Origin: an uncultured Oscillibacter sp.
GTDB taxonomy: Bacteria; Bacillota; Clostridia; Oscillospirales; Oscillospiraceae
Direction of reading: 5' to 3'
Assembly: GCA_910587875.1 (NCBI GenBank)
Contig: CAJUOD010000022.1
Coordinates: 1,038 to 30,930 of the forward strand
DNA: 29,893 nt
This document shows positions 1-6,013 of this stretch, piece by piece (positions within the stretch are counted from its first letter, which is position 1; each line of letters begins with the position of its first letter). The notes under the pieces are model-generated. The model was not told the origin of the DNA, searched no databases, and worked only from the letters and a program-made list of their open reading frames with translations. The position numbers were made by a program, and so were the translations under genes.

Positions 1-527
1 TGGGCCGGCGGAGGCTTGAGCGCCTTCCTGGCCGGCGCGCTGGCGGAGAAGCGGATCTGAAGGGTCGCCACCTCCACGCCGCTGATCCGGGCGGCCTCGG
101 GCCAGTCCATCCGGTCCAGGCAGCGGATGATCCAGTCATAGCGCAGATCCAGCAGCCGCACGTCCCCCAGCCCGCCCCGGTCCAGGGCCAGCCGGGCGAT
201 TCGGGAGATGGATTCCAGCCGCATGGGCTTCCGTTCCCGTGCGGAGAGGAGCACGTGGGGATCCCCCGGCTCCTCCCGGGCTTCCCGCGCCTCCCGGAGC
301 TTCCAGAGAAAGGAGCGGACCTCCTTGTCCAGGGGGACCATCCGGTCCGGCAGCTCAAGCCGGTCGTCCAGAAAGGAGACCTGATCCCAGGTCAGGGCGG
401 CAATTTCCTCCCGGGTCAGCCCCTCCAGCCAGGCTAGGCGGAGGACCAGCGCCTCCGGCCCGGTCTGCTCCCGCTCCAGGAGGCGGCGCAGGGCGGCCTC
501 ATCCAGGCGGCGGTTCTTTTCTCCCAT
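1..527 (-). CDS. Tyrosine-recombinase-fold protein lacking catalytic residues (partial)
   Basis: The 3' end lies beyond the window start; 175 codons are visible. The ATG at 525-527 follows an AGGAGG Shine-Dalgarno eight bases away. The middle of the protein aligns by eye with the catalytic domain of phage integrase/XerCD recombinases: LRLAWLEGLTREEIAALTWD matches the usual 'tGLRxsEllaLrwsD' block, LLDLRYDWI matches 'HxLRHtfa', and ARISGVEVATLQIRF matches 'lGHssisTTqiYth'. The first catalytic Arg is Thr, the HxxRH histidines are Leu and Tyr, the GH histidine is Val, and the nucleophile Tyr position is Arg-Phe; only the second Arg remains. The frame is intact, so this looks like a maintained non-catalytic paralogue and not a decayed pseudogene. 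A DNA-binding or structural role is inference. Confidence 0.6.
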   Translation of the reverse strand, partial: MGEKNRRLDEAALRRLLEREQTGPEALVLRLAWLEGLTREEIAALTWDQVSFLDDRLELPDRMVPLDKEVRSFLWKLREAREAREEPGDPHVLLSARERKPMRLESISRIARLALDRGGLGDVRLLDLRYDWIIRCLDRMDWPEAARISGVEVATLQIRFSASAPARKALKPPPA

Positions 528-614
528 AGAGCTTGCCTCCTTCTCCCCAGGGATTATGTAACGTTATTTTCATCTAGCAAGTAAAACGAACGATTGGAAA
601 TATTATCCAATCAA

Positions 615-950
615 TCAGTCCCCGCCGGCGGCGTCCTCCGCCTCCCGGGGCGCGCCGGACCGCTCCACGCCCGTCAGGTCCCAGCAGCCGTGCCGGGTCA
701 CCAGACCGCCGAAGAGGCGGCCCTGGTGCACGGTGAAAATGGCGTCATAGAGCTCCTTGTCCACCCGGGACCGCAGCGTCCCAGAGATCAGGTATTTACC
801 GCTCTGCAGCACGCTGCCGGAGAAGCGGTTCCGGCGGCTGAGCAGGCACAGCTCCCCCGTTACGGCGCCGGCCTCCTCCTGGAGCAGCAATTCCCCCGCC
901 CGGGGGCCCAGCTGGCTTTGCAGCACGACGGCATAGCAGACTTTTTTCAC
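615..950 (-). CDS. Small conserved hypothetical protein, 111 aa
   Basis: This is a GTG start with AGGAAG seven bases upstream. An ATG six bases upstream runs into an immediate stop and is not the start. The product has an N-terminal MKKVCYAVVLQSQLGPR, then alternating beta-like segments with a GxLxLL...NxFSGxVLxxGKYxISGxLRS pattern, and ends in an acidic GC-rich tail. From memory, similar ~100-residue proteins with an 'LGPR-G-L-L... SG' pattern occur as unnamed proteins in gut Clostridia; no function is known to me. There is no signal peptide, membrane segment or obvious catalytic motif. It is monocistronic, between the recombinase-like gene and a terminator. Confidence 0.6.
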   Translation of the reverse strand: MKKVCYAVVLQSQLGPRAGELLLQEEAGAVTGELCLLSRRNRFSGSVLQSGKYLISGTLRSRVDKELYDAIFTVHQGRLFGGLVTRHGCWDLTGVERSGAPREAEDAAGGD

Positions 951-974
951 AGCATCACTTCCTGTTATGGTTCG

Positions 975-1003
975 ATTATAAATAGGCGAGTGTTTTCACC
1001 AAA
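975..1003 (-). promoter_or_regulatory. SigA-type promoter for the 111-aa gene
   Basis: On the minus strand there is TATAAT (975-980) and a weak -35 TTTGGT (998-1003) with a 17-base spacer, about 25 bases upstream of the GTG start. The -10 is perfect; the -35 is poor. Confidence 0.5.
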
Positions 1004-1086
1004 GGGACAATTTAGTAAAAAGCGTCTAATTTTGGACATAATTGAAACAATTGTCAAAATCTCTCAGAGCCTCATGCCGTTAGTGA

Positions 1087-1120
1087 TGAAAAAAAGAGGG
1101 CGGGAAAAACCCGTCCTCTT
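1087..1120 (-). terminator. Rho-independent terminator of the TetR gene
   Basis: An 11-bp stem (1094-1104 with 1110-1120, one G-T pair) has an A5 loop. On the minus strand it is followed by seven T. It lies just after the TetR stop. A short T run on the plus side means it might work both ways. Confidence 0.85.
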
Positions 1121-1135
1121 TTTGTCTGCCGCCCT

Positions 1136-1726
1136 TCAGGGCGTTTGATTCCACTCTCCCCGCTCCCGCAGGGTCTGCCACACGGCTCCAGCCGCGCTTC
1201 GCTCCGCCGCCCGCTCCAGGGCGTCCGCCAGCTCCTCCGGGGGCATGGCCGTCCCGCCGCGGACCCGGCCTTCCAGCAGGGACAGCAGCAGGGCGCGGCC
1301 GCAGCGGCGTTCCCGTTCCTCCTCCGCCTGGTCCGGCGGCGTGCCGCAGCGGCCCCTGTAGTAGGACTGGACCGCCTCCAGCACCTCCTCCAGGGGGACC
1401 ATCTCCCCCAGGCCCTCCTGTCCGCCCTGATCCAGCACCGCCCGGTAAAAGGCCTCCTCCTCTCCCGCCCGGTCCAGCAGATCCAGCAGTGCCTGCCGCC
1501 AGGTCAGGCACTCCTCCAGGCGGCCCAGCAGCAGGGCCCGTTCCTGCCGGACGCTCCAGGCGAAGAGGTCGTAGACATCCTTAAAGTGGTAATAGAAAGA
1601 CTGCCGCCGGAGTCCGCACTGCTCCGTCAGCTCCCGGACCCGGAGCTGGTCCAGTGGCCTTTGTTTCAGCAGCGCCCGCAAAGCGGCGCCCAGCTCCCGC
1701 CTGGTTCGATTCTCATATTCCGGCAT
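1136..1726 (-). CDS. TetR/AcrR family transcriptional regulator
   Basis: A 196-residue repressor-type protein. Residues about 5-60 form the TetR N-terminal helix-turn-helix: NRTRRELGAALRALLKQRP, then LRVRELTEQCGLRRQSFYYHFKD, with the typical recognition-helix ending 'FYYHFKDVYDLF'. The rest is a helical ligand/dimerisation domain with no recognisable subfamily motif. The ATG is preceded by AGGAGG at a five-base distance. No clear target operon adjoins it: the neighbours are an unknown 111-aa gene and a microprotein, so the ligand cannot be guessed. An imperfect palindrome, TTTCC-GGC-GGAAA at 1783-1795, lies just downstream of its promoter and could be an autoregulatory operator. Confidence 0.85.
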   Translation of the reverse strand: MPEYENRTRRELGAALRALLKQRPLDQLRVRELTEQCGLRRQSFYYHFKDVYDLFAWSVRQERALLLGRLEECLTWRQALLDLLDRAGEEEAFYRAVLDQGGQEGLGEMVPLEEVLEAVQSYYRGRCGTPPDQAEEERERRCGRALLLSLLEGRVRGGTAMPPEELADALERAAERSAAGAVWQTLRERGEWNQTP

Positions 1727-1816
1727 AAGCTCCTCCTGACCGCCGGAGCCCAGGCCCCGGCGCCTTTGAATGTTTTCCCGTCTTTCCGGCGGAAACTCCG
1801 TTTTTTCGCCGCTTTA

Positions 1817-1845
1817 AGCATACTCTACGCCCTCCTTCCCGTCAA
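1817..1845 (-). promoter_or_regulatory. SigA-type promoter for the TetR gene
   Basis: On the minus strand there is TTGACG (1840-1845), a 17-base spacer and TATGCT (1817-1822). The leader is roughly 80 bases long and contains the imperfect palindrome at 1783-1795. Confidence 0.65.
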
Positions 1846-1970
1846 GATTTCCCGCTTTCTCATTTTTCCATCCCCCTCGACAAATTCAGACAAGTTATTT
1901 TCCGAATCTTGTGTATCATATCCATAGCACCCAGCTACATTTTGTGTTTCATCAGAAAGGAAGACCTGCT

Positions 1971-2132
1971 ATGACCGCACTTTCCAAAGAGTACCTTCTT
2001 CTGTTCAACGCCGTCACCGACACGGAGCAGACCCTCTCCCAGCTGAGGGAGTCCCTGCTGGAGGTCCAGCGGCAGGCCGAGGAGCTGTTCCTGGAAAACG
2101 CCGCCGGGGACGATCCCCCCGCCGAGTCATAA
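1971..2132 (+). CDS. Microprotein of the 'LFNAVTD' type, 53 aa
   Basis: The ATG at 1971 follows AGAAAGGAAG; an upstream in-frame ATG at 1911 has no ribosome site and sits in AT-rich non-coding sequence. The product starts MTALSKEYLLLFNAVTDTEQ and continues as one predicted amphipathic helix (TLSQLRESLLEVQRQAEELF) with an acidic, proline-containing tail. Its N-terminus closely resembles the 54-aa product at 26536-26700 (K-x-Y-x-x-L-F-N-A-V-T-D-x4-L in both). There is no signal peptide. Function unknown; the dense charged helix suggests a protein-binding role, which is inference. Confidence 0.75.
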   Translation: MTALSKEYLLLFNAVTDTEQTLSQLRESLLEVQRQAEELFLENAAGDDPPAES

Positions 2133-2148
2133 GCCGCCGGAAAAGCCG

Positions 2149-2177
2149 TTGACCTTCCGCCGCAAATGGGGTACAAT
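2149..2177 (+). promoter_or_regulatory. SigA-type promoter of the glycosyltransferase operon
   Basis: TTGACC (2149-2154), a 17-base spacer and TACAAT (2172-2177). It starts a leader of about 95 bases before the glycosyltransferase ATG. Confidence 0.8.
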
Positions 2178-2209
2178 GGCCTCATATCCCGGCAGCCGCT
2201 GCCATGGCA

Positions 2210-2243
2210 GGGGACCTTCTGTGGGAGGGTCCCCTCCTTATTT
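2210..2243 (+). terminator. Leader hairpin resembling an attenuator
   Basis: GGGGACC (2210-2216) pairs with GGTCCCC (2228-2234) and is followed by a moderately T-rich stretch (CCTTATTTT). It sits between the promoter and the first gene, so it could terminate early or be read through. No competing antiterminator stem was identified. Confidence 0.45.
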
Positions 2244-2278
2244 TAAACGCGGGGCCGCCGGACCCATGGAGGTCGACT

Positions 2279-3295
2279 ATGCCCAGTATCTCTGTTATCG
2301 TCCCCGTCTATCAGGCGGAGAAATTCCTGCACCGCTGTCTCGACAGCGTAGCCCGCCAGACCTTTTCCGACTGGGAGCTCATCCTGGTGGACGACGGCTC
2401 CACCGACGGCTCCGCCGCCCTGTGCGACCAGTTCGCCGCCAGGGACGACCGGGTCCGGGTCTTCCACCGGAAGAAAAACCAGGGCGTCAGCGAGGCTCGG
2501 AACCTGGGGCTCAACGAGGCCAAGGGGGACTATATCGCCTTCCTGGACGCCGACGACTGCTATGAGTTCCAGGCCCTGGAGACCCTCTGGAATCTCCGGG
2601 AGCAGTCCGGGGCGGACGCCGCCGCCTGCGCCCTCACCTATCTCTGGCCGGACGGGAAGTCCAGCGTTCAGGCCCAGCTTCCCGCCGGGGTCTGCGGCGA
2701 GACCGAGATCCGCGAGAAGCTGGTCCTTCCCCTGGCGGGGGACCGGCTGACCCAGCCGGTCTTTAACGGCTACAGCGTCTGCTACCTCTTCTCCACGGAG
2801 ATCATCCGCAAAAACCACATCACCTTCGACGGCCCCTATTTAGAGGACGAGCTCTTCGTCCTGGAGTATTTCTGCTGCGCCCATTCCCTGGCGGTGACGG
2901 ACCAGCCCCTCTACCGCTACTTCCTCCACGGGGAATCCGCCACCCACCACTACATGAAGAACTTCCCCCAGGTCTTCTCCCGCTTCATGAAGAGAAAGGA
3001 GGAGCTGGTTGCCAAGTACGGCTTGGAGTCCGCCCGCCCCCAGTGGCGGGAGAGCTCCAACTGGGCGGGCCTGCTCATCGCCGTGGGCAATGAGTACGCC
3101 CGGGACAACCCCAAGTCCATCCGCCAGCGCCAGAAGGCCGTCAAAGAGTTCTGCCGCCGCCCGGAGATGGAGAAGGCCATCCGGGAGCTGGCCCCCGTGG
3201 GCCTCAGCCCCAACAAGCAGATGGTGGCCAACCTGGTCCGGGGCAAGCACTTCTTCACCCTGACCCAGCTCTACCGCCTGAAAAACCGCATTTGA
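2279..3295 (+). CDS. Family 2 glycosyltransferase
   Basis: A 338-residue GT-A fold transferase that should move a sugar from a nucleotide-sugar donor onto a cell-surface polysaccharide or lipid-linked acceptor at the cytosolic membrane face. Residues 1-100 carry the hallmark SVIVPVYQAEKFLHRCLDS, the donor-binding VDDGSTDGS (about 37-45) and the metal-binding DADD (90-93). The C-terminal half matches the variable region of GT2 enzymes acting on capsule or exopolysaccharide and has no membrane span. The ATG follows GGAGGT with a five-base spacer; a longer in-frame start upstream would run through the leader hairpin and lacks a ribosome site. It lies ten bases before the Wzy_C-type gene, so the two are one operon. 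Confidence 0.9.
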   Translation: MPSISVIVPVYQAEKFLHRCLDSVARQTFSDWELILVDDGSTDGSAALCDQFAARDDRVRVFHRKKNQGVSEARNLGLNEAKGDYIAFLDADDCYEFQALETLWNLREQSGADAAACALTYLWPDGKSSVQAQLPAGVCGETEIREKLVLPLAGDRLTQPVFNGYSVCYLFSTEIIRKNHITFDGPYLEDELFVLEYFCCAHSLAVTDQPLYRYFLHGESATHHYMKNFPQVFSRFMKRKEELVAKYGLESARPQWRESSNWAGLLIAVGNEYARDNPKSIRQRQKAVKEFCRRPEMEKAIRELAPVGLSPNKQMVANLVRGKHFFTLTQLYRLKNRI

Positions 3296-3305
3296 GGAAA
3301 CGGCC

Positions 3306-4820
3306 ATGACACGATTAAAAGAAAGCTTTCTCTGCCGCCTCCTGCTCCTCCTTCTGGACGCCTATCAGGACAGCGGCCTCCACCGCCTGGCGATCCGAAT
3401 CGGAGCCTGGTGCAATCGCCAGATTGACGAAAGCGCCCTCCTCCGCCCCCTGTGCCGGGAGGGGGCCGTGGCCCGCTCCTGGCCGGACAGCCTGGCCTGC
3501 AAGCTCCTAAGCTGGCTGGTAAACCTGCCGGGCCGCCTGCTGCGGAAATTCTATCTCCTCCTGGAGGGGACCTTTGAAACCAGCTTTTTCTCCCGGCTGG
3601 CCTTCCGCCTGGGGGACGAGACCGCCGTGGCCGAGGGCTGGCTGATCCTCCTCCTCTGGATCATCCCCTACGAGTACTGGAACAACGCCTACACCCTCAT
3701 GGCCTTCCTGGTTCTCCTGCTCCTGCTCCACGCCGGGGCCATGGGCCGGGGGGACCGGAGGCTGGACGTGGAGAACATCGGCTTCTTCCCCGCCCTCTTC
3801 TTCGGGGCGGTGGTGCTGGGCGTGGCCTTTTCCCTGACCCGGAACGCCTCCACCCGCTTCCTCATCTACCATATCTCCGCCGCCCTCTGCGTGGTGGTCA
3901 CCGTCAGCGCCCTGCGCTCCGCGGAGGAGCTGAAGCGCCTGGCGGCGGGGGCCTCCGGCTGCGTGGCCGTCTCCTCCCTGTACGCCATCTACCAGCGCCT
4001 CTCCGGCCTGGAGGTCAACGAGTCCTATGTGGACATGGATCTGAACGCCGACATGCCCAGCCGGGTCCTCTCCTTCTTCGACAACCCCAACACCTTCGCC
4101 GAGGTGCTGATTCTCCTGCTGCCCCTGACCCTGGCCCTGATCCTGTGCTCCAAGCATGTCATTTCCAAGCTGGCGGCCTCCGGGGCCTTTATCCTGGGCG
4201 CCGCCGCCCTGGGCATGACCTACTGCCGCGCCGCCTGGATCGGTATCGCCTGCGCCATGGTGGTGATGATTTTCCTCTGGAAGCCCAAGCTGCTGCCCCT
4301 CTTCTTCGCCCTGTGCCTTCTGGCGGTGCCCTTCCTCCCGGGCAGCATCTGGAACCGCATCCTCACCATTTTCGACGCCTCCGACTCCTCCACCAACAGC
4401 CGCTTTCCCCTGTTCAAGGCGGGGCTGGAGGTCATCACCCGCCGTCCCCTCTCCGGGGCGGGCCTGGGCACCGCCGCCGTCCAGCGCTACGTGAAGCTGC
4501 TGAACTTCTACCACGCCCGGACCCCCTTCGTCCATTCCCACAACATCTATATTCAGGTCTGGGCCGAGATGGGGATTTTAGGCTTCGTGGGCTTTGTGGG
4601 CTCCGCCCTCTGGGGCGTGAAGCGGGCGGCCCGCGCCGTCCGCCACTGCGCCGACGGGGCCGCCAGGACCATCACCGCCGCCGCCTGTGCGGCCCTCTGC
4701 GGGGCCCTGGTCTGCGGCCTGGCGGACTACCTGTGGAACTATCCCCGGGTCATGTGCATCTTCTGGTTCGTCTTCGCCGTGGCCCTGGGCGGCGCGAAGC
4801 TCTGCATGGAGAGCGCCTAA
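3306..4820 (+). CDS. O-antigen ligase / polymerase-like membrane protein (Wzy_C family)
   Basis: A 504-residue polytopic membrane protein. Roughly the first 100 residues are a Leu/Arg-rich amphipathic region, followed by about ten hydrophobic segments. The Wzy_C/WaaL hallmarks are a 'YCRAAWIGI' segment and, further on, PLSGAGLGTAA followed by a large outside loop ending in HSHNIYIQVWAEMGILGFVG. Family members polymerise or ligate lipid-linked glycans on the outer face of the membrane. In a monoderm this implies an exopolysaccharide, teichuronic-like polymer or glycoprotein glycan, not O-antigen. It is co-transcribed with the glycosyltransferase ten bases upstream. No flippase or priming transferase is in the window, so the pathway must be completed elsewhere. 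Confidence 0.85.
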   Translation: MTRLKESFLCRLLLLLLDAYQDSGLHRLAIRIGAWCNRQIDESALLRPLCREGAVARSWPDSLACKLLSWLVNLPGRLLRKFYLLLEGTFETSFFSRLAFRLGDETAVAEGWLILLLWIIPYEYWNNAYTLMAFLVLLLLLHAGAMGRGDRRLDVENIGFFPALFFGAVVLGVAFSLTRNASTRFLIYHISAALCVVVTVSALRSAEELKRLAAGASGCVAVSSLYAIYQRLSGLEVNESYVDMDLNADMPSRVLSFFDNPNTFAEVLILLLPLTLALILCSKHVISKLAASGAFILGAAALGMTYCRAAWIGIACAMVVMIFLWKPKLLPLFFALCLLAVPFLPGSIWNRILTIFDASDSSTNSRFPLFKAGLEVITRRPLSGAGLGTAAVQRYVKLLNFYHARTPFVHSHNIYIQVWAEMGILGFVGFVGSALWGVKRAARAVRHCADGAARTITAAACAALCGALVCGLADYLWNYPRVMCIFWFVFAVALGGAKLCMESA

Positions 4821-4834
4821 AGGAAAGCCGTCCC

Positions 4835-4863
4835 TTGCGAAAACCGTCGAACAATGCTATGAT
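4835..4863 (+). promoter_or_regulatory. Extended -10 promoter of the toxin-like peptide RNA
   Basis: TTGCGA (4835-4840), 17 bases, then TGC-TATGAT (-10 at 4858-4863). The predicted start is near 4870, giving a leader of about 42 bases. Confidence 0.75.
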
Positions 4864-4873
4864 GATTTCGCCG

Positions 4874-4903
4874 CCCTTCCTCCGCCCAGTAATGGGAAGG
4901 AGG
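4874..4903 (+). promoter_or_regulatory. Leader structure that can mask the ribosome binding site
   Basis: The leader pyrimidine tract CCTTCCTCC (4875-4883) can pair with GGAAGG (4895-4900) or directly with the Shine-Dalgarno core GGAGG (4899-4903). Masking of the site by a 5' hairpin is a known trait of fst mRNA and other type I toxin mRNAs. Confidence 0.5.
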
Positions 4904-4911
4904 TGAAACGC

Positions 4912-5007
4912 ATGGCGGAGTTATTGAACTTCTTGCTTGCCGTCGCAGCGAATGTACTTAGCTGTTGCATTTGCAAGTGGCTTGACGGCTGGCGCAAGGG
5001 CCGGTAA
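4912..5007 (+). CDS. 31-aa hydrophobic peptide, putative type I toxin
   Basis: The ATG follows a strong AAGGAGGTGA site. The peptide has a hydrophobic stretch (LLNFLLAVAANVLSCCIC, residues 4-21) ending in an aromatic/charged motif KWLDGW and a basic tail RKGR, the layout of small membrane toxins such as Fst. It has its own promoter and shares a bidirectional terminator with a convergent RNA that carries a copy of its codons 4-8, so translation is probably blocked by antisense pairing. I recall similar 'ICKWLDG' peptides as unnamed proteins in gut Firmicutes, but cannot confirm it. It could instead be a regulatory membrane peptide that is not toxic. The gene is short and was judged real from its promoter, ribosome site and surroundings. 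Confidence 0.75.
   Translation: MAELLNFLLAVAANVLSCCICKWLDGWRKGR
4922..4935 (+). repeat. Direct repeat DRa (in toxin codons 4-8)
   Basis: TATTGAACTTCTTG, identical over 14 bases to DRb at 5076-5089, with further gapped similarity on both sides (GAGTT before; TTG-C-GT-like after). Confidence 0.9.
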
Positions 5008-5011
5008 GCAC

Positions 5012-5057
5012 AAAAAGCGGGCCCCCGGAGAGGCGCATCTCTCCGGGGGTCCGCTTT
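5012..5057. terminator. Bidirectional terminator shared by the toxin and antisense RNAs
   Basis: A long, nearly symmetrical stem: AAAAGCGG-G-CCCCCGGAGAG pairs with CTCTCCGGGGG-T-CCGCTTTT around a short GCGCAT-like loop. T runs follow on the plus strand and on the minus strand, so it can end transcripts from both sides. Confidence 0.9.
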
Positions 5058-5075
5058 TGCATGACAGAGTTGCTC

Positions 5076-5089
5076 TATTGAACTTCTTG
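5076..5089 (+). repeat. Direct repeat DRb (in the antisense RNA 5' end)
   Basis: A 14-base identical copy of DRa, lying on the other side of the terminator just downstream of the convergent promoter. Confidence 0.9.
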
Positions 5090-5101
5090 TTGGCTGTGCC
5101 T

Positions 5102-5131
5102 ATTATACCACACCCAAGCCAGCATATGCAA
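5102..5131 (-). promoter_or_regulatory. Convergent promoter of the antisense RNA
   Basis: On the minus strand there is TTGCAT (5126-5131), an 18-base spacer and a perfect TATAAT (5102-5107) with an extended TGG. It is stronger than the toxin promoter, as expected for an antitoxin RNA. Confidence 0.75.
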
Positions 5132-5151
5132 GAGCCAATTTCTCTCGTCCC

Positions 5152-5832
5152 TCAGCCTTTGCTGGGCAGCACCGACGCAATCGACCCCGCGAAGGCGCTC
5201 AGCGGCATGGTCTGGAGCACCACATGCCCCGGCCCGGTGACCACGGTGTTGAACATCCCCTCCCCGCCGAAGAGGACGTTTTTCACCCCCTTGACGGACT
5301 GGATGTCAATGGAGCAGGTCTCATCCATCATGGCCAGATTCCCGGTGTCCACAATCAGCTGCTGCCCCGGGGCCAGGTCGTACTCCACGGCGGAGCCGTC
5401 GATCTCCAAAAACGCCGTCCCCCGTCCGGAGAGCTTCTGCATGATGAAGCCCTCGCCGCCGAAGAAGCCCGCGCCCAGCTTCTTCTGGAAGAACACGGAC
5501 AGTTCCACCCCCTGCTCGGAGGCCAGGAAAGCGGATTTCTGGCACACCACGGACTTCCCCGGCCCGATCTCCACCGCCCGGATGGCCCCGGGGAAGCTGG
5601 AGGCGAAGGCGATCATCCCCGGCCCGCCCTTGGCGGTGTAGAGGTTCTGGAACATGGACTCCCCGGAGAACATCCGGCCGAAGGCCTTCCCCAGGCTGCC
5701 CCCGGCGGAGGTCTGCATCTCCATATTGGGGCTCATCCACACCATGGAGCCCTTTTCCGTGATCATGGTCTCCCCGGCGCTCAGCTGGCAGATGACGACG
5801 GGCATGGGCTCGCCCTTAATCTCATAGTTCAT
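5152..5832 (-). CDS. AIM24 family protein (TIGR00266-like)
   Basis: A 226-residue protein of the AIM24/TIGR00266 family, which folds as a beta-sandwich resembling a tryptophan-RNA-binding or cupin-like barrel. Typical features are the start MNYEIKGEPMPVVICQLSAG, the central MFQNLYTAKGGPGMIAFASS, and the glycine-rich QKKLGAGFFGGEGFIMQKL with a following 'G.AFLEIDG' turn. The molecular role of bacterial members is not established; yeast Aim24 affects mitochondrial inner-membrane organisation. The ATG follows AAAGGAG at a usable distance. It is single, on the opposite strand to spoVAD, and its 3' end faces the antisense RNA promoter. No signal peptide. Confidence 0.9.
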   Translation of the reverse strand: MNYEIKGEPMPVVICQLSAGETMITEKGSMVWMSPNMEMQTSAGGSLGKAFGRMFSGESMFQNLYTAKGGPGMIAFASSFPGAIRAVEIGPGKSVVCQKSAFLASEQGVELSVFFQKKLGAGFFGGEGFIMQKLSGRGTAFLEIDGSAVEYDLAPGQQLIVDTGNLAMMDETCSIDIQSVKGVKNVLFGGEGMFNTVVTGPGHVVLQTMPLSAFAGSIASVLPSKG

Positions 5833-5882
5833 CGCGGCACTCTCCTTTTGTCTCGTTTCCCCCCAGGGGTTTGTGATACCTT

Positions 5883-5912
5883 ACTATACTATAATAAATC
5901 CGCCCTCCGCAA
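5883..5912 (-). promoter_or_regulatory. Promoter of the AIM24 gene
   Basis: On the minus strand there is TTGCGG (5907-5912), 18 bases, then TATAGT (5883-5888), about 50 bases upstream of the ATG. Confidence 0.6.
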
Positions 5913-5952
5913 GGGCCGGGGAGCAAGAGGGCACCTTTTGCCCGTTTCCCCC

Positions 5953-5981
5953 GCATAAAGCGCGCCCCGCCGGGCATCCTA
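5953..5981 (+). promoter_or_regulatory. Sigma-G-type promoter of spoVAD
   Basis: GCATA (5953-5957), a 17-base spacer and CATCCTA (5975-5981) fit the forespore sigma-G consensus (GHATR, 17-18 bases, CATNHTA). There is no SigA-like pair at this spot, and the position about 30 bases before the ATG is suitable. Confidence 0.7.
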
Positions 5982-6013
5982 TGGTGAAAACCACTGCCAC
6001 AAGGAGGCGCGCT

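Larger units (their letters stand above)
5012..5095 (-). ncRNA. Putative antisense antitoxin RNA (RNAII-like)
   Basis: The promoter at 5102-5131 would start a transcript near 5095 that runs through DRb and ends in the shared hairpin, about 80-85 nt. Its 5' part contains the reverse complement of toxin codons 4-8, and its 3' end is complementary to the toxin RNA 3' hairpin. This matches the known par locus of pAD1, where RNAII pairs with fst mRNA through direct repeats and the common terminator loop. There is no open reading frame of note. The RNA itself is inferred from sequence. Confidence 0.65.

Noticed and set aside
1..2132. A mobile element or genomic island based on the recombinase-like gene
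   Set aside because: No inverted repeats, att duplication, tRNA, relaxase or phage gene was seen, and the recombinase has no active site.
3507..4541. A 344-codon open frame on the minus strand
   Set aside because: Shadow of the Wzy_C-type gene: no ribosome site and a composition dominated by Gly, Glu, Gln and His, unlike a real protein.
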